Source of the DNA: Sanguinoderma infundibulare
Taxonomy: Eukaryota; Basidiomycota; Agaricomycetes; Polyporales; Polyporaceae
NCBI GenBank assembly: GCA_032821775.1
Contig: JAVLRN010000001.1
Coordinates: 3,596,001 to 3,660,000, forward strand
Direction of reading: 5' to 3'
Length of the DNA: 64,000 nucleotides
Shown in pieces: positions 44,603 through 56,030 of this stretch. A program made the position numbers and the translations under genes. Each line of letters starts with the position of its first letter. Positions within the stretch are counted from its first letter, which is position 1. The notes beneath the pieces are model-generated. The model ran no database searches. It was not told the origin of the DNA and saw only the letters and a program-made list of their open reading frames with translations.

Positions 44603-46566
44603 ATGGACGTCGGCGAAGGCCCTTCCCAATCCCAATCCCAACCGGATCATGCTCCCAACACTCGCGAGGACACCATCCAGCTCGGACACACCGTACTGCT
44701 GAGGATTCCCAGCGGGGACGTGCGGACCATCAAGCTCGAGAGCAATGCGTACGCAGCGACCCTCTGGCCGCGCCTGCTCTGCTCGTCTGACCGCTGGTAT
44801 GCGTCTAGGACAATCAACCTAGGAAAATTCGGGACGTTTCCCACAAGCGAGCTCGTCGGCCAGCCGTTTGGCCTGACGTACGAGATCGCGGACAAGAAGC
44901 TGAAGGCGCTTCCTCCCCGCCCGATGCAGGATGTAGGTATGAGCGTCGCCCTCCCCGCTTTTCCTTCCCCTTGACCCCTACGGCGCGCAGAGGACACGGA
45001 CGCGACGAACGAGCTCATCAACGACGGGCAGTTCGTGCAGCCGCTGACGCTGGAGGAAATCGAGGCCCTCAAGAAGTCCGGGCTGCATGCATCGGTGAGA
45101 AGAGGGTCCATCAGTCCTAGGCAAGTCGCGCATCCTTTTTTTTGACGCGGGCCGTTGCAGGAAATCATCAAAAAGCAGATCGAGCAGCACGCGAACTACT
45201 CGCTCAAGACGGAGTACAGCAAGGAGAAGTACAAGAAGCGCAAGGAGATGAAGTGCGTGTCTGTCTTTCGTGCGTGCTGGGCACGGCTCTTCTGACTGAG
45301 GCGTGCGTTATAGGTACTCCAAGTCGTTCTCCATCATCGAGCCCACCATGTTCAACGTGTGCGACTATTGGTTCAACAAGGACCAGAACCGGCTGCGGGA
45401 CATTCGACCGGACAGCCTCGCACAAATCCTCAACCTTGCGAACGTCCGACCCGGAGGGAGGTATCTCGTGGTCGACGACGCGTCGGGGGTGCTGGTTGCT
45501 GCTGTCCTGGACCGGCTTGGAGGTACGCACCGCTCAGAGATCCTAGGTGACTTGCGCGCGAACGGTTTGCATCTAGGTCAAGGACGTTTGATCACAATAT
45601 GCGACGTCGACTCCCCTCCGGCGTACCCTGTCATGACGCAGATGAACTTCCGCAAGGAGGTGACGAGTATCATGTCTTCTCTGAACTGGGCAACGGCAGA
45701 TGAGGACTACGTGCCAAGTACGCCCGATATTTCTCCATTTCCTTCGGCGCCTTCCTGACTGCCAAATAGTCCTGGCGGCGACAGAGCCGTCGGCTGGGAA
45801 GTTCAAGTCGGACGGACAGCGCGCGAGGCTCAACAAGAGAAAGGTCACGTCAGACCTTCTCATGCAAACACGAGAAGAGCTCTTCGCTGGAGAGTTCGAC
45901 GGGTGAGCTTTTCCGCTGAAAGAAGGTAAATTTCATGCTGACAGTCGTGGGTGGATAGGCTGATTGTGGCTACCCAATATGACCCATATTCGATATTGGA
46001 GAGACTGTTCCCGTATCTGGGTGGCTCGGCATCCATTGTCGTCCACAGTCCACACGTCCAGGTCTGATCGTTCATCCACGCATCTTGGCGCAATCCCCGC
46101 TAAGACATGCGTTCCCAGACCGTGACAAACCTCCAAAATCAACTGCGAGAACTCCCAGGGTACCTGGGACCGGCGGTGTCAGAAGGCTTCTTGCGCCGCT
46201 ACCAGGTCCTCCCTGGACGCACACATCCGATGATGAACGCGTCGGGATCGGGCGGGTTCATTCTGCATGTCATCAAAATGTATGTCTTTCCGTTTGAGTT
46301 TGGATGTCGGAACTCAAACCGACGCCGACTGCAGCTACGACGACGAGACGGCGGTGTCGGTCATGCAGCATCGGCACCGGAAGAAGGCGAAGCTGGGCAG
46401 CGAAGAGGCATCGGCGACGGCTACTCCGAGCGAAGAAGACAAGGGAGGCGATGCCCCGGCGGCTGCAGCGACGACAACGACGACAACGCCGCCGCCGCCG
46501 CCTACCGTCGCGGATGCGTCGATTGCGGACGTGGCCAATGGGGACATCGATATGCGGACATCGTAG
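44603..46566 (+). CDS. TRM6: tRNA (adenine-58-N1) methyltransferase non-catalytic subunit TRM6
   Basis: RNA-binding partner of Trm61. Together they methylate A58 in the T loop, including initiator tRNA-Met. It starts at ATG 44603 (MDVGEGPSQSQSQ). Motifs are DTIQLGHTVLLRIPSGD, INLGKFGTFPTSELVGQPFGLTYEI, FVQPLTLEEIEALK, YSKEKYKKRKEMKYSKSFSI, EPTMFNVCDYWFNKDQNRLR, and the degenerate Rossmann loop VRPGGRYLVVDDASGVLVAAV (no catalytic SAM site expected). Later come IVATQYDPYSILERLFPYL and GSGGFILHVIK. About eight introns. The last exon (IYDDETAVSVMQHRHRKKAK) ends in an Ala/Thr/Pro-rich tail with the stop at 46564-46566. Nuclear. The length and order match fungal Gcd10/Trm6. Confidence 0.92.
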
Positions 46567-47142
46567 CGCTAGCGACTGCGGTGATGTACATTTTCTTGTA
46601 TTAGAGTCTTCTGCAGCTCGAGCAACGTCTGACGGTCCTTGTGCGCGCTGGAGCTTCGTAGGGGGCGGAACTCAGACGAGGTCCGCCTAAGTTCCCACAG
46701 ACGATAGGAGAGGTCTGTGTGGCGGCATTGCGGTCGATATGGGATGCTGTGCACCTTATGTCTTTGAGCTAATGGCGACTTCCATCGCACAAGGCAGCTA
46801 ACTCTAGTGTACAGGAACAGGAACTCGAGGCCCAACGAGGGCCGCAGGCTACGTGCTGAGCTATCTAGCGCGCCTGCTCAATTATCGCACCTGCGGTCAG
46901 CGTCCCTGAGTTCGTCAACCGGCCAGCTGGGGCTATCATGGAGAGATCTAGTGTCTGCGCCGTTAGCCAACGGCGAGATGTCGACTCCCTCTTGGCGATG
47001 TCAACCCTGGGAGGGTGCTCTTTAACAGCCTCGAGACCGAATCGGAAACTTTGACACTATCGAATGAGTATCAAAATTGCGCCGGTCTATCTGCATGCAC
47101 AGGACTATTACACACCCCACCCACCATCCGCGCACTAATTAA
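46567..47142. other. convergent intergenic region, nothing recognised
   Basis: 3' flanks of TRM6 (+) and the RmlD-like gene (-). Only short frames without domain features. Confidence 0.5.
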
Positions 47143-48449
47143 TCATTGAGTCTTCGTCAGATACTCGGTCCACCACTCCTCGAACGGGTTCCACCCGAGA
47201 CCGCCAAAGCCTTCCATGAGGTCCTCCGTCTCGTGCACGTACAGCTGTGTGTTCTGCGGTCGGGGCGTCCCGCCCTGTGTGCGTAGCCATTTCTGTCAGC
47301 GCACGTACTCGCCAGGCGCTGCGCGCGGCCGCAGGTTCAAGCGGCTGACCTTGGGAGGTTCGGCATCTGCGATGATGTGCGCGTGCGGCACCCCGAGTAT
47401 TTTCGCGAAGATCAGGCACATTTCGTACTTGGTGAACGGCTCCGCGGCGCTGTAATGCAGGACTGGGGGGATGGCGCGCGAGGGCGGCAACGCTGCGAAA
47501 ACGAATTCAGTTCTCGAGATCGATCGCAAGAGTCCCGGCAGACGTAACTGGTGAGACGGACGAGGAAGTCGGCGATGTCGAGGACGTTGGTGGGGAAGCG
47601 CGTCGCGTGGTGGTCCATGTTGTACTGCTTCCCGCTCTGATCGGCGACGACGTCGAGCAGGATGTTGACCGCGCTGTCCTTGTTGTTCGGCGCGGGACCG
47701 TACCTGTCCTTTCTGGTCAGCATCTAGCACCGTGGTCTGAAAATAGAGAGAGTCGGTGTTACAGGACTGGGACACGAAGCACGATTGACTGCGCCCCGGA
47801 CACGCCCAGGACGGCCGTCTCGCCATCGCGCTTAGTGAGGCCGTAGAGATTTAGCGGGTTTGTGACCGCCGAAGGAGCGTACGGCGGCGATGTTCCGTCG
47901 AAGACGTAGTCTACGCGGTTCGGAAGTCGGTCAGTAGCCGTCGGGAGAGTGCAGTTGGGGGAGTCCACGGACCAGTGGATATGTATACAAGTTTAAATTT
48001 CAACTTTCGGGAGAGTTTCGCGAGGTTCTCGGGTACTGAGATGTTGATCTAATGGATGTCAGCCATGTTCAAGTAGTGCGGAAGGGCCGCAGCTGGACCG
48101 ACCTTGCGTGCCCCTTCTGGATCCTGCATGTGATCTACGAATCAGACTCAAGCTTTCATTCGGTGGCGATACCCTACCTTCTCAGCTACATCCGGACGTC
48201 GCTCAGCCGCACAGTGGATAACCCCTACGAAGCGTGTCAGCTGCCAGAAGATGAAGCCTTTGAACCTGAGCGCTTACAGTCAGGCTTGAACTCGGAGAGG
48301 ACGCGTTCTGTCGCGTCGCCATCTAGCAAGTCGAGCGGCTTCAACTCGTCAGTAGGACGCGAATGGGCCAAGCCCAGAGTGGTATTGCCGGCGGACTTGA
48401 AGGCCGAGAAGACGGCGGAGCCGAGAACGCCAGATGCGCCTGTGATCAT
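47143..48449 (-). CDS. RmlD/MAT2B-type NAD(P)-dependent reductase
   Basis: Extended SDR of the dTDP-4-dehydrorhamnose reductase/MAT2B group; in eukaryotes MAT2B is the regulatory subunit of S-adenosylmethionine synthetase. Spliced motifs are MITGASGVLGSAVF (TGxxGxxG cofactor loop), DLLDGDATERVLSEFKPD, WVIHCAAERRPDVAEK (Trp codon split by an intron), VYIST-DYVFDGTSPPY (split Asp codon), the catalytic YGLTK motif, and IVLRVPVLYGPAPNNKDSAVN. The C-terminal part is HHATRFPTNVLDIADFL, FTKYEMCLIFAKILG, then QLYVHETEDL and WNPFEEWWTEYLTKTQ, stop 47143-47145. About eight exons. The start at 48449 leaves no residues before the Rossmann strand, so a short upstream exon may be missing. Confidence 0.82.
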
Positions 48450-49539
48450 GGATGAACGCAAAAAATCAGTTCACCGTCCGAGTGCACTCGTGGTTTATCC
48501 TAGACTACACCTGTAACAATTACGCGTGCCATTGCGAGCGGGGGGTAGACGGAATGTGGTGGTTGTAACGGAAGTCGCCCTGCAGCCGATGAGCGAAATC
48601 TCGATGACCTCGTGGGAAAGCCATGTTTGGCCATGACATCATCGAAGGACAACACAGGAGCGACAGGTACGGTCCGTCCGCACGACCGCCATCATGTCCT
48701 CTACTCGCGAAAGCAAACTATCATTCGGAACCCAGTCACCACCGCTCGAGGCCACTCCCGGCGGCGAGGAGCCTTTGGGCGTGTGCTCAATCCGGGGAGA
48801 CAAGCCCAAGGCCGTCCCAGACAGGGAGCAGAGAGCAGGTGCGTGTACACGCAGCTCTTTGAACATGTTCGACCTTCCTGATCCGCTTTGGACTTTTGAA
48901 TCCAGACTACTTCAAAGAGGACTGGTGCGCCCGCTCGGAGGCTGCCAGTCAGTCAGTTGCAGAAGGGACCGAAAAAGTAATGCGTCGAAGCGGGAACTGA
49001 ACTCTTGCACTGTTGACTAACTTGCTATTGCCCCGGTGCCAATGAAGAGGCAGCAGAAGATCAAGACCGATTGATGCTTACCGTGAATCTCTGACACGAA
49101 TGAAGTTGTCAGTTATGGCATCTGTAGTCGCTGTACGAATATAACGATCGCTGGACTGCTTCAGGGGACCGCGCTGCCCAACTGAACCTTTGCTAGCGAA
49201 TCTGACTGTAAATAGGTACGTTCATACGCGTTTGTGGCGTATCAACTTCCTGAAGATTCAACTGTGTAGGGTTTACAATTATACGTGCACATGAACCGAA
49301 CGTCCACAATAGTGTCCAGACAACAGGAACTTGAAGACTGAGACGGAGGGCCTCAGGCTAGTAATATGTGCTGAGCTATCATCGTTCCAGCCTCCAGCTT
49401 CAGCATGCCGTTTCCGCGCGGTAAAATCAACACTCACCGGACTTCTGCGGGGCGCGACACGCCTTCGTCGAGTGGACACAGAAGCAAGGTCTCGTGTTAC
49501 AAACTTTTCCGTTTATGAGCCAGCCATTCTCATTAAGTA
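48450..49539. other. intergenic, nothing supported
   Basis: AT content rises relative to the genes. Short frames on both strands (for example 48694-49020, +) show no domain, signal peptide or matching splice partners. Confidence 0.45.
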
Positions 49540-49770
49540 CTAACATCCCGTGTGGACGTACTTGATCTCTATGTCTTTGAGCAAGTCCTTGCTAGTGTTG
49601 AGCAGGGCTAACAGGGGGGCGTAGTGCGCTGCGGGATCAGTGGGGGAGATCCCGGGGCCGGAGAGGACCGCCCTGGCGGACGCATTGGCGGTCTGGGGGG
49701 TAGGTGCGGCCGCCGCGAGCACGGCAAGGAGAGTGAATGCGAAAAGAGCGGTTTGGATGCGGGCGAGCAT
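49540..49770 (-). CDS. small secreted protein, 76 aa
   Basis: ATG 49770 opens MLARIQTALFAFTLLAVLAA, a clear signal peptide followed by an APTPQ cleavage region. The mature part is about 53 residues: ANASARAVLSGPGISPTDPAAHYAPLLALLNTSKDLLKD and IEIKYVHTGC, stop at 49540. There is one cysteine, the last residue. The frame is open upstream to 50253, but that region lacks protein-like composition. A GTACGT near the end (in the IKYVH codons) could be a donor, in which case further exons lie to the left; none was convincing. It resembles the other small secreted gene (15570) in having a TPQ signal-peptide exit but no other similarity. Function unknown. Confidence 0.5.
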   Translation of the reverse strand: MLARIQTALFAFTLLAVLAAAAPTPQTANASARAVLSGPGISPTDPAAHYAPLLALLNTSKDLLKDIEIKYVHTGC

Positions 49771-50853
49771 GGTTGAGCTGGCGGTGGGTGGAGCAAAGGA
49801 GGGGTGGGGTGCTAGTAGCAAAGGAGCGGTGCAAGGACGAATTCGAAGGCGAGTTCGTTGGGGTGTCGGTGGTATCAGGTGAGTCGCCTTTATACCTGTC
49901 GTTTGCTCGTATGACGACGTGTATGGTTGGTCTGGTGTACGAATCCCTCTGCTCGGTACCCACGCGTCGCCGCCGGGGCGAAGGGCTAGCATTACTTGCT
50001 GGTCCTTCGCCCGGGTCCAAGAACGCCAATGCCCCGATCGCCATCCTGCATTCCAAGACGTAATAAACTTTGGGGATGGTGAATGGTCATCTCCAGAAAA
50101 CCTACAGCAATAAGTCTGGATACGCAACTTTGCGAATGTGTTTGAAAGGATGGCATGATGCACGACCACATAACGTGCTTCATCAGCTCTTCGGATCCGA
50201 TACATATTGCAGCCTGGAATGAACAAAGTCCAGTTCGCGATCGATCGCTCCATGGGTTACCTTGCGTACTAGGACTGGGGCTGACGAATCTATTTACGTA
50301 GTGTAACGTGCGGAATATTGTGGTTAGTACGAGGTCCACGTCATCGTTCATCCGACGCCGCTTCCTGATTTGGATCGTGCACCTCGCACATTGAATGTGG
50401 CAAATACCTGAAGGGGGGTTCTACACCGCCCTACTAAAGCACAATACGATATAACGGGGCGGCAACGGAACAATACTCGAAAAGACTACACCGAGGCGGC
50501 TTCCAGCATGAATGGCGAAACGAGCGCGGGTATGTGGCAACCGCCACTGAGCGGCGTGCCATGAAGTGCGCATAATCAAGGCCGGGTTTTCAGTACAGCG
50601 CGATGTCCACGTCTGGCTCGGCTTTGGGACGAGGAGGACTTAGACCTCTATAGGGCACTTGTCACTCCCATCGTGCGCCGACTAGAACTTGTATGATGAG
50701 AATCCGTCGGGATCAAGAGCCACGGACAGAAATACACGCACGTCGTAGTCCGTATCACGTTGCATGTCCTCGGTCGTGTCGATCCGTATGGCAATGCCGG
50801 CGTCCATTTTCTGCAGACGACATGGGTGTCAAGTGGCATGAGTACTTTGGGGT
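49771..50853. other. intergenic, nothing supported
   Basis: Low-complexity or short frames only. It separates the small secreted gene from the 3' end of the DUF6534-like gene. Confidence 0.45.
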
Positions 50854-52786
50854 TCATGCAGAAGGACGATCGCGGTACCCACGCACCCCCAAGTTCGATT
50901 GGTTTCCATGGCTAGTGGGATGCATGTTCTGGAGGGATATAGAGTTTTCCTGAACACTCGAAGAAGCGTCCCGCAGGCCCTTGCGCGCGTTCAGGGTTGC
51001 CATGAGCGAGTTCGAATATACTGCGGATCCACGAAACCACGGTGAGCGCTTGGGGAGGATGCACTTGGTTCAGGAGGCACCCGGCACTCACAACGGCCGA
51101 TGAGGAAGAAGAAGCAGATGTAGACGAACGTCATCGGAAGGGCAAGGATGGTGATGAGAGATATGCACGCGCAAATACTGTTTAACGGGGTCATTGAGAG
51201 CACCAACGATCGTTCTTGAGATCACCGCACCTGGTCAGCAAGCCGGTGTTGACTGAGAAGACGATCTGAGGGCTAGAAAGTTAATACCGCATTAACCAGG
51301 AGTAGCGGTATTACCCACCAGCCTGTTAATGATGAGGTTCGAACTATAGAAGGTATAATCAATTCGGTATGGACGACAGGTGGCCGAATTAGAAGACGAC
51401 GTACTTCTGGAAGCCAGTCTTCGAAGTCTGCAGAATGGTGCATAAGATAGCGGCGATACAGACGTCCGTGGCAGCAGCGAATGCGTTGACGGTGATCGAA
51501 AGGCCCTGGGCAAAGTCAACATTAGTGTAACAAATAAAGCGCCCCACCAACTTTGATCTTTCCAAGGTCAAGGAAGGTTTCGAAAGCTAGCCTGTCCATG
51601 GACGTTAGTTGACGAGAGAGCGAGAGCGAGAGCTTCACGTGTACACGCACGCCTTGATAGCATAACCTAAGGAGTGATATGAGTTCCAAGTTCCGCAGAC
51701 CAGTTCGTCAACCTCACGCACACATGATGGTGGCTAACCCGCGTGATGTCCCTTTGGTCAATGGGATTTTGAAGAAGGCACCGACGGACCACGTACCGAA
51801 CTCAGTGCCGACTAACAGAACCTATAACGATTGAGTAAGACATCGCCTTCCTGATATCGGATATTAGACTTACGACAGGGACAACAAGCCACGTCTTCTT
51901 CCCGCTCACTAGCAAAGGATGTTACTACGGCGCAACAGTACATGCATGGATCTCGCCTACGCTTGTAAATCCGGGCCGAATAGAAGCTGAGCGGATGTCA
52001 GGATCATAAATGTCCAAGAGGGTTGGCGAGCCTACCATTGGACAAACAACGCAGTGAACGCCTAAGGCAGTCACGTCAGCGAAGAGAGGCGGAAGATCGT
52101 GGTGAACGCCCCACGTTGAAGAAAACTTCCACGATGATTGTACTATACACGGGGACGGTTATCGGGGATGCATCATCACTATTCACAGTGCGATGGACGT
52201 ACGGTGACAACCGACCGAGAGCTGTCGGATCGCCATATGTGGTGATGAAATACCAGTAGACTTCGTGGCAGTCAACGTCGATAAGAGTCCGCAAGTTAAC
52301 TGGCGACTGACCACTCTGCGATATTAGTGCCTGCGTATCACAGCAATCAGCCGGTGAATCGCATATACGAAGTAAGTGTGGATTGACCTGATGTACCGTA
52401 TCTGTGGTCAACACTGCGAGCACCTGAAATCGTATCAGAGAGCAGCATCACGGGAGAGAAGCGGCGCTCACCAAGAGCTTGAGATACAGCGGGTCGTGTG
52501 GATAGCGGGTGAAGTAGTAGTATACTTGAGACACCGAAACTATGAGACATGATCAACATTATGACACGGTCCGTCGGGTGAAATACTCACCTCCGTAGAA
52601 ACTGATCGGATTGCAACGCCGCCCTCGACGTTAATGCTCCGAGACGCATTCGAACGGGGGAATAGACTTACACGGCGCATATAATCACCCCGATGAGGAG
52701 TGGGCCCATCCTAGGAGACGTTACAGATATCTTCGACACAATCGGAGGCAGACTGCGAGTACTCACGTTCCATCAAGGGGTGCCAT
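50854..52786 (-). CDS. DUF6534-like multi-pass membrane protein (Agaricomycete family)
   Basis: Heavily split gene with about nine short exons. The start at 52786 reads MAPLDGT, then after an intron MGPLLIGVIICAV, the family's typical opening. Further exons give VSQVYYYFTRYPHDPLYLKLL, LLSDTIS.VLAVLTTDTVHQ, WYFITTYGDPTALG, TIIVEVFFNV, a weak middle, GLSITVNAFAAATDVCIAAIL, CTILQTSKTGFQK, SSNLIINRLV, SICACISLITILALPMTFVYI and CFFFLIGR. The end is YSNSLMATLNARKGLRD followed by a soluble Ser/Gln-rich tail, stop 50854-50856. These match the seven-helix, GPCR-like DUF6534 proteins that are expanded in mushrooms. Function of the family is unknown. Internal exon edges are approximate and one middle exon could be damaged. 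Confidence 0.72.
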
Positions 52787-53746
52787 GTCGGACTATCCGT
52801 CGGCGGGACAAGAGACTCCTGGCGAGGAACGGATAGAGGTGAAATGTCCAATACGGGGTTCAGCCCAGGTTACTTCCATTTATATGTACACGGGCGTGGT
52901 ACAGAGCGGTCTTTGAGCTCGTCGTATGGCTAGGATGCAGAAGGCGGCCGTGCGCTGTCAGATATCCGTGTTCTCGGTCAAGAAGGGAAAAGAAATGACC
53001 TTGAAACGCCTTGAACACACGGAGAATAAACAGACGCTGCTGGTGTGTTCGGTGTCTAGCAGTCTCCGTCAGTGGAGTGTTTCAATGCTGACAAAACGAG
53101 CGGACTTGATACAGGGTAATAGCCTCCAGCGCTGTTCGGATGCATGGAGAACGGTCCATTCGCGAAAATGAACTGACCATTCCGGTCGTAGGGACAGGAT
53201 TTCATGCATGCTGCTATACATGGCTTGGAGATAGCTCTTCTGTCTTAAGGGCACCGTACACGGTGCTCACGGAGCTGAGTGACGGAAATGAGTGGGCTTC
53301 TGTGGGCCAAACATGTAATGCATGCTTCGGAGTGTGTTAGGTGTGTTGATTGTGGCGGCGGACGTTTCTGTGTGCAGGACTTCGTCGTAAAACCTCTGAG
53401 CCGTTTAGGTGAGCCAATATGATGAGGCAATGGACGTCCAGACACGCAACGAGGACAAGTCGAAGAGCAAGATGTCCAACCGGCGCTTGGCTGCGGCCAT
53501 CAGCATCAACGGCACGATCACATGACCAGGCAGCGTATAGTACAAATCATCAAGAAGACACAACCCCGCGCTTCCTCAAGATCTGCTTGTCAAGTGAAAA
53601 GGGCGTTCTCCTGCTTGGCCAACAGCCATTCGAACTCGACCACATACTCCACTTGGAATCCACATTGGAATGAGCACACTCGCGTTCTGCGAATAGCAGC
53701 GAGTAACAATCTAGCATGAACAGGAAGCATAGCTATCCAAGGAAAA
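52787..53746. other. intergenic, nothing supported
   Basis: Short frames only, on both strands. It borders the P450 relic. Confidence 0.45.
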
Positions 53747-54490
53747 TTAAGAGGTCTCCGCCTGCCGCTTCCTGAACAGCACCTCGCCGGTCCACGACGG
53801 GACGATAGTCAGTCCAGAATAAGTGTCTGCCGGCCGCTTCCCGTCCCCTCCGGGCTTCAGGTCGTAGTTGAGCACGATGTGCGCGAGGATCGCCTTGAGC
53901 TCGTTCGCCACAAAGAACCGCCCTGGGCTGCATCGGGATAAAAACCCGTACCGTCCAGCAGGGATCACGGAAAGTCGACGTACCATGCGTGCTTGCCGTG
54001 GCCAAACGGCAGGTAGTCAACAGAGGTGCTGGCGAACTGATGTTTCGAGCCCGAGCCCTCTCCGGCGCTGTCACGCATCTTCGAGAATCGGAAGGGGGTC
54101 GAAGATGCCGGGGGCGGCATAGTTCAACACGTCATGGTGCGCCGGGTACGCCGCAACGACGACGGTGGTGCCCTTCGGGAGGAACGTGCCGCGCTCAACG
54201 TGACATCCTTTGACATCTTGCGACGGGCCTCAGCTGAAGGATACAAGAGGCACCAAATCAGAGACGATGCGCTACAATTGGTACATAAAATAAAGACGAA
54301 TCGAGCGCAAGTCCACGGTACCGCAATGATTCTTTGAAGAGGCTGTCGAGCTTCCGCATCTTGTCCATGGCAGCCTTCGTCCAGCCGTCCGTGGCGATGG
54401 CATCATGAATCTCTTCCCGAAGTAGCCGAACGTACTCGGGCATGGCAGCGAGATCGAAATCCCGCACCTCCAGACGTTCTCCCTCACACA
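53747..54490 (-). pseudogene. cytochrome P450, C-terminal fragment with frameshifts
   Basis: Only the last third of a basidiomycete P450 is present. The right-hand exon reads LAAMPEYVRLLREEIHDAIA, GWTKAAMDKMRKLDSLFKESLR (K-helix ExxR). After an intron the reading needs three frames: KDVTL, then GTFLPKGTTVVVAAYPAHHD and IFDP, then FSKMRD, SVDYLPFGHGKHA. One base seems missing near 54190-54200 and one extra C lies in the C5 run at 54094-54098. The heme loop is intact: FGHGKHA-C-PGRF, with the Cys codon split by an intron (TG|C). The last exon reads PGRFFVANELKAILAHIVL and ends RKRQAETS, stop 53747-53749. No N-terminal two thirds was found; opposite-strand F-box sequence starts where it should continue. 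Confidence 0.75.
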
Positions 54491-54893
54491 CGTCGACCTG
54501 AAATGTCTCTCTGACTTCCGCGGGCTCGCCCACCCGTCCGTCTCGGCCCTCACGCTCTCCTACTGCCAGTTCGCGGACCTCGCGGACGTCGTCGACCTCG
54601 TCTCCGGCTTCCCAGGCCTCTCCTCGCTCGCTGTCTCCGGCCTCACCTGGAAGGACGAGGCCCGCCCCTACGCGCCGCGCCCGTCCCCGGCACTCCGGAG
54701 CCTGGCTCTGGGGCGCGAGATGGACGCGTCCGAGAAGCTGTTCGAGTGGCTCGAGGCGGCGTCTTTCCACACGTCCCTCGCCACCCTGTCCGCGCGCTGC
54801 GCCTCCGAACGCGACGCCGACCTCGTCGGAGCGTACCTCAAGCTGGCAGGGCCCTCGCTCCGGGAGCTGTCCCTATCAGATGAACGTGAATGA
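54450..54893 (+). pseudogene. F-box/LRR-type protein, C-terminal fragment
   Basis: The plus strand is open from about 54450 and reads like the leucine-rich half of an Agaricomycete F-box protein: PHLQTFSLTHVDLKCLSDF, SVSALTLSYCQFADLADVV, LVSGFPGLSSLAVSGLTWKD, LRSLALGREMDASEKLFEWL, LSARCASERDADLVGAYL and GPSLRELSLSDERE, stop 54891-54893. No F-box motif or start codon lies upstream, where the sequence instead belongs to the P450 fragment on the other strand. It is therefore a truncated 3' piece, probably a non-functional copy captured by rearrangement. It is markedly more GC-rich than the AT-richer flanks. Confidence 0.65.
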
Positions 54894-56030
54894 AGGAGAG
54901 GGAAGGACTGCTGGCAAACGAGCGTCACGGCCCTCCCGGTATATGCCGCAGGAAGTAGAGATGCGTAAACCAAAACCGAGCATGCAGACTCGGATGCTCG
55001 GCCGCCGGTACGAACACGGGTAGGATTGCGTTGTCAGCACATTTGCGAAGGGCGAGCGTTCAGATATGGGACCAGATTTGGGGGCATATTCCTCGCCTTT
55101 TCTGCATTGAATGCTCCCCGTTACGGCAGCACCAGTACTACTTTTTAAGCGTAGGAGCGTCGATTGTGGGACACTTCCCAAGGCCAAAGGCATCCGAGTC
55201 GTCGAGTGGAAGCTGAGTGGTACTGCGATACGAGATCAGGGAAGAAGTGTTCCTTGGAAGTACAGAACGGAAACTGGACGGCGTTGTCAATACCAACAGA
55301 GACAGTAAGACTCCCTGCGAACGGATGTGCTCAACATCGTCGTCGGCAGCTGGACAGGGGGCGGCGTACAGAAGACTGCAGGATCGGCCACCAGCCCGAT
55401 AGGCTTGCGTTCGAGTAGTTTGGGAACACGAGCCGCATGTTGGTCACAAATGCATTAGTCTTGGCGCCTTCGTGCAAGGGTCCAAGGGAGACGGCGACCG
55501 TATGTCACAGGAAAAGCAGAGTACAAAACCGTCACCAATATGCCGTTTGGCGCTTTCTCGAGTCGTCGTCGGACTCAGTGATGTACTGCTTGCGAGGGGC
55601 TTTCCCTGTTCGTTCATGTCAGCCCCTCCACCCATACACATTGCGAACTTCCTCACCCCCTGTGGACTTTCGCGCTGTTTGCTTTGTGGAACCCATTGTC
55701 GGGTTAAAAATGTCAGGCACCCTGGGCTGGCAGTGGGTAGGTTGACTCTTTGCCAGCACCAACGCACCTTTGTTCGAACCATGGCGTTAAATGCGTATAC
55801 CGTGGAGTGAAGTATGCGGGGGAATATGATTTGTATAATATGGTCTGGAAGAGGCGTGAAGATCGCAGACTGAGACGATGAGCGTACTGGGTCAAGCCAA
55901 GATACACGGGCTTGCGTAAGGCGAACACGCAGGAAGCCCTCCACGTGACCGTCGCGTTCCTGGCGTCTAAATTCTCAGTGACTTCAGCCCAAGGCAAGCC
56001 TCAGCTGGATCGACGTTTGCCCCGACAGCC
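54894..56030. other. intergenic, nothing supported
   Basis: Short frames on both strands without domain features. The final part is the NAF1 promoter and leader. Confidence 0.45.

Noticed and set aside
46335..46547. Minus-strand hydrophobic frame at the TRM6 3' end
   Set aside because: Shadow of the Ala/Thr/Pro-rich TRM6 tail.
49771..50253. N-terminal extension of the small secreted protein
   Set aside because: The frame is open but would bury the signal peptide internally, and the composition is not protein-like.
50854..54893. Secondary-metabolite gene cluster around the P450
   Set aside because: The P450 is a broken fragment and no synthase, transporter or tailoring enzyme set lies beside it.
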